Of a DNA stretch of 39,244 nucleotides, positions 35,122 to 39,244 are shown one piece after another (position 1 is the stretch's first letter; every line of letters starts with the position of its first letter). Source of the stretch: Mycobacterium sp. Its GTDB lineage: Bacteria; Actinomycetota; Actinomycetes; Mycobacteriales; Mycobacteriaceae. The stretch spans positions 1 to 39,244 of the forward strand of contig JAGYKK010000026.1 in assembly GCA_018401645.1 (NCBI GenBank). Direction: 5' to 3'. The notes under the pieces were generated by a model. The model did no database searches. It saw only the letters and a list, made by a program, of their open reading frames with translations, and had not been told where the DNA came from. The position numbers were made by a program, and so were the translations under genes.

Positions 35122-35907
35122 TCATTCTGGCTTCTCGTAGGGCGCGAACAACTCTGACCACGAGTAGGCCAGCATGTTGTACTCGTTCTCGCAGCCAGCC
35201 GCTCGGCTCTTAGGCAGCTCCCCATCGGTGACGAGGCGGTCGAACTTCTCCGGGTCCGACCCGTACATCCAGCACAACATGTTGTACATGCGGGTCTGGT
35301 TCAAGGGATGCTTCCCAGCGAAATCCTCCTCCGAGAGAACTTCGTCGCCGTCGGCGTAGTGTTCGAACATCCGGGCGTAATCGCGGACCGCCTGTTCTGC
35401 ACCGGGTTCAACGTTGCCGTTCCCATCGGGGGCGAGAAACAGGTACACCACAAGTTGGTCGGAGGCGTCCTCCTCCTTACCGGTGATCGGCAGTCGACCG
35501 AAGTCGATTGCCGCATGGGCCAACTCGTGATAGAAGGTGGCCCGGGTTGCGTTGAGCGCAGCCGGGATCGGATCCACATCGCCGGCCGCTTTGAAGGAAC
35601 GCATACTCTGCATGATGTCCTCGTAGCAGATCGTGATCTTCTTCTCGGCCGGGTTCCAGAACGCGTTCGGTTCGCCGCACTGCTCCCCCACCAGTGAGAT
35701 GTCGTGCGGAAGAATGAGCGTGCCATTGACCTTTTCGGCCATGTTCTCGAGGAGGTGCGTCCGCATCATCATTGTGCGACCGGCGTTCGCGTCACCGCTG
35801 GCAACCTCATACGTCACAGTCATCTGCGGTTCGCGGGAATCCGAACCGCATCCGGAGGTCATAAGTACCGCCAGCACGACGGTACCGAGGGCTGAATTCC
35901 GCCGCAC
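35122..35907 (-). CDS. Lipoprotein with DUF4344-type metallopeptidase domain
   Basis: A 261-aa protein. MRRNSALGTVVLAVLMTSGC is a lipoprotein signal with the lipid-modified Cys at 20. The domain has ICYEDIMQSM, FYHELAHAAIDFG with a HELAH zinc motif, DQLVVYLFL, and DRLVTDGELPKSRAAGCENE. These are features of the DUF4344 putative metallopeptidases. It should sit on the outer face of the cell membrane; the target is unknown. It lies between two other lipoprotein genes on the same strand, which suggests an envelope-related cluster. No frame breaks. Confidence 0.78.
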   Translation of the reverse strand: MRRNSALGTVVLAVLMTSGCGSDSREPQMTVTYEVASGDANAGRTMMMRTHLLENMAEKVNGTLILPHDISLVGEQCGEPNAFWNPAEKKITICYEDIMQSMRSFKAAGDVDPIPAALNATRATFYHELAHAAIDFGRLPITGKEEDASDQLVVYLFLAPDGNGNVEPGAEQAVRDYARMFEHYADGDEVLSEEDFAGKHPLNQTRMYNMLCWMYGSDPEKFDRLVTDGELPKSRAAGCENEYNMLAYSWSELFAPYEKPE

Positions 35908-35922
35908 CTTGAGCAGGTTCAG

Positions 35923-36168
35923 CTAGTCGCCCGGCGCTTTGGACGGGGCTGGATTCGCCGTTAGCGAGGGCTTGAAAGAATTGGGGGCCTGAGAATTGGG
36001 AACATTCACGCCCGGAACAGCCGACCTCTTCGACTCAATTGGATTTTCAGTCTGCTCGGTCGGGGATGGGGCTTGCTTGGCACTGCAACCGGCAGTCAAC
36101 CCCATGCCGACGATGGCCAATCCCCCCACCATCAGTGCGAATCCACGGCTAAATTTAGACATTTTCAT
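35923..36168 (-). CDS. Small Pro/Ser-rich lipoprotein
   Basis: About 81 aa from ATG 36168: MKMSKFSRGFALMVGGLAIV, then lipobox LTAGC. The mature part is about 50 residues of Pro, Ser, Asn and Lys without a domain (QTENPIESKRSAVPGVNVPN). In-frame ATGs at 36180 and 36162 are alternatives, and none has a clear ribosome site. It lies 15 bases before the DUF4344-type gene on the same strand. Function unknown. Confidence 0.6.
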   Translation of the reverse strand: MKMSKFSRGFALMVGGLAIVGMGLTAGCSAKQAPSPTEQTENPIESKRSAVPGVNVPNSQAPNSFKPSLTANPAPSKAPGD

Positions 36169-36180
36169 ACGGTCGACCAT

Positions 36181-36571
36181 GGACGGTAATTGACTAATTA
36201 GCAAACCGATGTGCCCGGATCGCGTTTCATCGGCGACAGCGTGATTGGACGACGCATGACAGCCACTGCGGTCGCGGCGATCACTCAAGCTCGCGGAAAC
36301 GCCGGATCGTCGTCGACTTGACCGAAGCGATCCCCGCCGCCCTGGACGTCGCCATCCCCTCCACAGAAAAGGCACCGCGCCAATTGGCGGCGCTCAGTTA
36401 TCGGCAGTATCCATCCGGGGGTGACACATTCACTACTTGAAGGCCGGCAACGGATCTCGGTTGTGGATTCAGCGCCAGCCATTCGTCTAACACCTCATCT
36501 ACGCCCGCGAATCGTTCGATCTCGCGCGCCATCGCGGCGCTATGCCGCCGCGTCATATGCTGACAACGGGT
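36181..36571. other. Gene-free gap
   Basis: About 390 bases with only short unconvincing frames on both strands. I see no RNA gene, repeat or clear promoter. It separates the lipoprotein genes from the toxin-antitoxin pair. Confidence 0.5.
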
Positions 36572-37054
36572 TCATTTTTTGGCCAGCAACTCGCGCAACG
36601 TGGGCAGAACCCGTTGATCCTTGGGGCGGTTGGCGGCCTGTTTGGAGCGAATCACGTCGCCCAGGGACGCGATCTCCACGGTGCTGGCGTAGAGCTCGGC
36701 CTTCGCCGCGCCGCGATGTAAGTCGGCGTAACCATAGGTACCTGCGGGCCGAAAGGCGATGTCGAGATCGCCAACGTCGGTCACCAGGTTCCAGGTCTGG
36801 GCACCGGCCAAGGCCTGGGCGTCGCAGGCGAACGGCAGGCCCTCCGGCACGGATTCGGTCCGGATCCGCGCGTGAAGTTCCCGTAGCGCGGCCGCGAGCC
36901 GAGTGAGATTGGCCCCGTCGGTGTCGGGGGTGATGTCGGCGTCCTCGGTGGGAAACGGCGATCCGTGAAACACCGCGGCCAGGCCGCCGATCAACACGTA
37001 AACCACCTTGTGGCGATGCAGAGTCGCGAATAGCCGCTCCAGATCGAGGTCCAC
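36572..37054 (-). CDS. Nucleotidyltransferase-fold toxin
   Basis: A 160-aa minimal nucleotidyltransferase. The hallmark GG motif (VLIGGLAAVFHGSPFP, Gly23-Gly24) is followed by TEDADI with Asp38 and Asp40 as the metal ligands; VTDVGDLDIAF supplies the third acidic residue. RSKQAANRPKDQRVLPTL is the usual C-terminal basic helix. Such proteins paired with an XRE repressor form toxin-antitoxin systems of the AbiEii/MenT kind that modify tRNA or proteins with a nucleotide. It starts 1 base after the antitoxin gene, so the two are coupled. Target unknown. No frame breaks. Confidence 0.82.
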   Translation of the reverse strand: MDLDLERLFATLHRHKVVYVLIGGLAAVFHGSPFPTEDADITPDTDGANLTRLAAALRELHARIRTESVPEGLPFACDAQALAGAQTWNLVTDVGDLDIAFRPAGTYGYADLHRGAAKAELYASTVEIASLGDVIRSKQAANRPKDQRVLPTLRELLAKK

Positions 37055-37055
37055 G

Positions 37056-37376
37056 TCAGGACCTCCCGCCGCGGCGCAGTTCGGCGAGTTGACGGGTCAC
37101 TTTCGCGTGGCGATCAAGGCGCTGCTGGCCCGAGAGCTCAGTTAGGCGGACCGCTTGGGCCATGTCGCTACCGTCGCGCTCCACGATGTGAAACTCCAGA
37201 TCCAACCCACACAGCCGAACCATGCGTAGGACGTCGTCGAGGCTGACGGCGTTGCGGCCCGCTTCCAAACGCGCGACGGCGGGTTGATGAAGGCCAGCCC
37301 TGCTAGCCAACTCCGCCTGCGTCAGACCGGCGCGCTGGCGGGCTTCACGGATCAGCTGTGCACCATAGGACGCCAC
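37056..37376 (-). CDS. XRE-family antitoxin/repressor
   Basis: A 106-aa protein with a helix-turn-helix at about residues 8-58: REARQRAGLTQAELASRAGL and HQPAVARLEAGRNAVSLDDV. The C-terminal half is helical (RLDRHAKVTRQLAELRRGGR) and could contact the toxin. The GTG at 37376 (MASYGAQLI) follows the -10 box TATACT by 6 bases, so the message is probably leaderless. The palindrome over the -10 is its expected operator. The antitoxin-first order is the typical one for autoregulation. Confidence 0.85.
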   Translation of the reverse strand: MASYGAQLIREARQRAGLTQAELASRAGLHQPAVARLEAGRNAVSLDDVLRMVRLCGLDLEFHIVERDGSDMAQAVRLTELSGQQRLDRHAKVTRQLAELRRGGRS

Positions 37377-37382
37377 GTCGTT

Positions 37383-37401
37383 AGTATAACATCCTTGTTA
37401 T
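37383..37401 (-). promoter_or_regulatory. Leaderless promoter with palindromic operator of the XRE/NTase pair
   Basis: On the minus strand the -10 TATACT (37388-37383) is followed by 6 bases and GTG 37376. A perfect inverted repeat ATAACATCCTTGTTAT (37386-37401; arms ATAACA/TGTTAT) overlaps the -10 by 3 bases, so a bound XRE dimer would block RNA polymerase. Confidence 0.65.
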
Positions 37402-37463
37402 TCCGGCGGCCGCGCATTCCGTATTGACACGAGCTGGGTCGCGCTCTGGCCGGTGACCATGGA

Positions 37464-37482
37464 GTGGTCCCAAATTGGTCCC
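37464..37482 (+). repeat. 19-base direct repeat, right copy
   Basis: GTGGTCCCAAATTGGTCCC, two differences from 34545-34563. Itself a partly repeated sequence (GGTCCC twice). It lies in the gap between the toxin-antitoxin promoter and the gene fragment at 37.7 kb. The rest of 37402-37689 holds nothing I can call. Confidence 0.5.
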
Positions 37483-37689
37483 GGCCATTTGAACCCAAAC
37501 GATTACCGGCGCCCGGCTCGAAATTGACGCCCTGACCTTGCGCATCGAGAATGAGACGAACCGTATACAGCTATTTTTATCTGTAGGCATTCCGTACATG
37601 GCCCAACGGGAGGGGAGGCACTCGTGAAAGCCCTGACGCCGACCACCGCGGCCCGGGCCGGCATGTCTCGCAGCGCTCTGTACCGCGAA

Positions 37690-37829
37690 GCGGGGTCGAA
37701 ACCTGCCGCCTCGACTTCGTTGTCGTCCCAGGTGCGGATGCCCCGCTCGACCAACGGCACAATCCGGCGAAAGTGATCGACAGCCCACTCCTCGGTGAAG
37801 AACCGGTAATCCGAGTCGGGTAGCGCTCA
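37690..37829 (-). pseudogene. C-terminal fragment of the 263-aa protein family
   Basis: Minus-strand translation LPDSDYRFFTEEWAVDHFRR, then IVPLVERGIRTWDDNEVEAA and GFDP, matches the end of the 263-aa protein at about 37 of 43 positions. The fragment begins right at the stop of the large gene to the right, with no start codon of its own, and continues into unrelated sequence. It is a truncated relic of a duplicated gene or of a recombination event between the two loci. Confidence 0.75.
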
Positions 37830-39244
37830 GCCGGCCTCCGGAATGAAACTGGCGTAGAACAGTCGGCCCTGGGGATCAAGGTAGGCGTTGATCCGCTGTC
37901 CGGTCACGATGTCCTCGATGGCAAGTCCCAGAAGAGTGCCGATGGGTTGGCCGGTGAAGGGGTTGCGCGCAACGGTGCCGTCGACTTCCACGAATGTGGC
38001 GACCTGGCTGCCGTCGAGGTCATTGGTGATCGCCACGCTGTGGTCAGTGCTCGGCACCGTAAACGGCCCGGGGGCGGCGCCGACGGCCGTTGGGTCGTTA
38101 CCGGGGCCGCCGGGGTTGTACACCGGCGAATAGCCACCGGAGGACGGCATCCGCACGCTGGTGAGCCGCGCGATCGCCGCAGAATCGCCGGACAGGATGA
38201 TGTCGTAGTAGTTGTCGTGGTCCTCGATGTAAGCGGGGTCCTCGGGGGTGCCGGCCGGAGCCAGGTCGGCCAGGCCGATCACGGTGACGGTGCCGAAGGT
38301 TCCGATCACCACCGGTGTGCCGGCCTCGGTGATCTCGACGGAGGTTCCGTCGTCTGCGGTGGCTTCGAGGATGAAGTAGCGGGAGAACTCGCTTGGCAGC
38401 AGGCTGGCGATACCGTCGGGAGAGAAGCCGGCGCTGGTGTAGAGGCGCAGCCGGTATTGGGCCTGGCTTCCGTAAAGATCTGAGCCGCTGTTGATTTGCG
38501 ATGCCAGGCTCATACCGATCGGACCACCCTCGCCCAGGTCGCTGAAGTAGTTCAGCTTGGCAGCCACCAGACGTGGGCCGTTGCCGGTGACATAGGGGTT
38601 GGAACTGGCTGCGCTGAGTCCGACCGCGGAGACGATGCCGGTGCTGGTCAACATTTCTATCGGGCTGCCGTCGTCGACCACACTCACGGACACTGGATAC
38701 AGGGCACCGGGGTCGCCGGGTTGCAGCCGGTTGCCGAATTCTCCGGCGATGACGATGGTCTGGCGCTCATTGAACTCGAGATTCGGCAGGAAAGCCGCCG
38801 TCAGCGGCACCACGTGCGATCCGTCGCTGAGCGTGACCAGAAAATCCGTTGGATTCAGCGTGCTCGGCAGGATGGGATTGCTGAACACCAGCGGCATCGT
38901 GTCAGCCAGCAGTAGATCGACGCCGTACACAGCGGCCGCATTGTCAGTGGAGACAGCCGAGGTGTAGGCCCGCTGGGCGGCGTTCAAAGCAGGGTCGAGG
39001 GTTTCCCACGCCACGTTGTAGGTGGCGGCAATGTCCTTGTCGGCGTCAGTAGTCGAGTTCATGCCGGGAATACCGATGTAACCCTCGAACCCGTAGTTGC
39101 CGGTCAGCAGCGCGGGTGCTGCAGCGAAGATGTCGGCGTTGAAGTTGATCGGCGTCAGCAGACTCGCCGCCGTTCCGGACAGGTCGGCCCGACTGGCGTT
39201 GACGAATTGCAGGAGCGCATCGGCCAGTGGCGTGACGATGACGG
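37827..39244 (-). CDS. Large protein of unknown family, N-terminus outside window
   Basis: Open from base 39244 to the stop at 37827 (about 472 codons seen). An ATG at 39062 lies inside the frame and is probably not the start, because VTPLADALLQFVNASRADLS and FNADIFAAAPALLTGNYGFE upstream fit the same protein. The sequence is rich in beta-type, Gly/Ser/Thr segments (VTVIGLADLAPAGTPEDPAY, GGYSPVYNPGGPGND, DGTVARNPFTGQPIGTLLGL) and low in Lys and Cys, as in exported mycobacterial proteins. I do not recognise a domain. Function unknown; export is inferred from composition. Confidence 0.7.
   Translation of the reverse strand, partial: VIVTPLADALLQFVNASRADLSGTAASLLTPINFNADIFAAAPALLTGNYGFEGYIGIPGMNSTTDADKDIAATYNVAWETLDPALNAAQRAYTSAVSTDNAAAVYGVDLLLADTMPLVFSNPILPSTLNPTDFLVTLSDGSHVVPLTAAFLPNLEFNERQTIVIAGEFGNRLQPGDPGALYPVSVSVVDDGSPIEMLTSTGIVSAVGLSAASSNPYVTGNGPRLVAAKLNYFSDLGEGGPIGMSLASQINSGSDLYGSQAQYRLRLYTSAGFSPDGIASLLPSEFSRYFILEATADDGTSVEITEAGTPVVIGTFGTVTVIGLADLAPAGTPEDPAYIEDHDNYYDIILSGDSAAIARLTSVRMPSSGGYSPVYNPGGPGNDPTAVGAAPGPFTVPSTDHSVAITNDLDGSQVATFVEVDGTVARNPFTGQPIGTLLGLAIEDIVTGQRINAYLDPQGRLFYASFIPEAG

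Noticed and set aside
34545..37482. Prophage or integrative element between the 19-base repeats
   Set aside because: No integrase, excisionase, capsid or replication gene is present and no tRNA adjoins either repeat.

Overview
The window comes from a non-tuberculous mycobacterium (Mycolicibacterium/Mycobacterium type). The evidence is high-GC coding with strong G/C wobble bias, secreted proteins with long Ala/Pro/Ser linkers, leaderless GTG/ATG promoters, and a left half that follows the M. tuberculosis order Rv0646c-Rv0655: LipG-like hydrolase, ABC1/UbiB kinase, GH38 alpha-mannosidase, the Rv0649 ('FabD2') gene, ROK sugar kinase, rplJ, rplL, mceG. The TetR regulator and carotenoid oxygenase that separate rplL and mceG in M. 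tuberculosis are absent here.

Layout. 0-2.8 kb: three minus-strand genes (secreted protein fragment, lipG, UbiB kinase). 2.9-8.8 kb: plus-strand leaderless genes, a small HicB-like protein and then a mannosidase/FabD2-like/ROK operon crossed by about twenty frame breaks. 8.8-9.9 kb: an AbiEi/DUF559-type gene bracketed by two copies of one palindrome. 10.0-11.3 kb: the rplJL unit with an L10-type leader, an attenuator-like hairpin and a clear terminator. 11.4-14.7 kb: mceG and a three-gene YgiB/YgiC/YjfL-like module. 14.8-18.1 kb: a very large secreted protein with two alpha/beta-hydrolase domains and a lipocalin domain, broken by one frameshift. 18.1-18.8 kb: a VapBC-type toxin-antitoxin pair. 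18.8-20.7 kb: a ClC channel reading into a methyltransferase.

20.8-28.5 kb is the most unusual part. It is a tight minus-strand operon with less extreme codon bias than its surroundings: cyanophycin synthetase-like (CphA), a tandem two-domain cyanophycinase-like protein, a 124-aa protein of unknown function, an AspA/AstE-type zinc deacylase and an Old Yellow Enzyme-type flavin oxidoreductase. Divergent from it lie an APC amino-acid permease and a group II PLP decarboxylase, then (opposite strand) an AnsP-type asparagine permease. Together they look like an acquired locus for making, degrading and recycling an Asp-based isopeptide polymer or dipeptide, with amino-acid transport alongside. CphA lacks the expected ATP-grasp glycine-rich loop, so its chemistry is open.

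33.3-39.2 kb is accessory: a small membrane protein, a 263-aa protein of unknown family whose C-terminal end recurs as a fragment at 37.7 kb, three lipoproteins (one DUF4344-like with HELAH, one PASTA-like and frameshifted), an XRE/nucleotidyltransferase toxin-antitoxin pair with a palindromic operator over its -10 box, and a truncated large protein.

Quality caveat: frame breaks occur in otherwise well-conserved genes, including rplL, and most sit in G/C runs. Most are therefore probably sequencing or assembly indels rather than decay.
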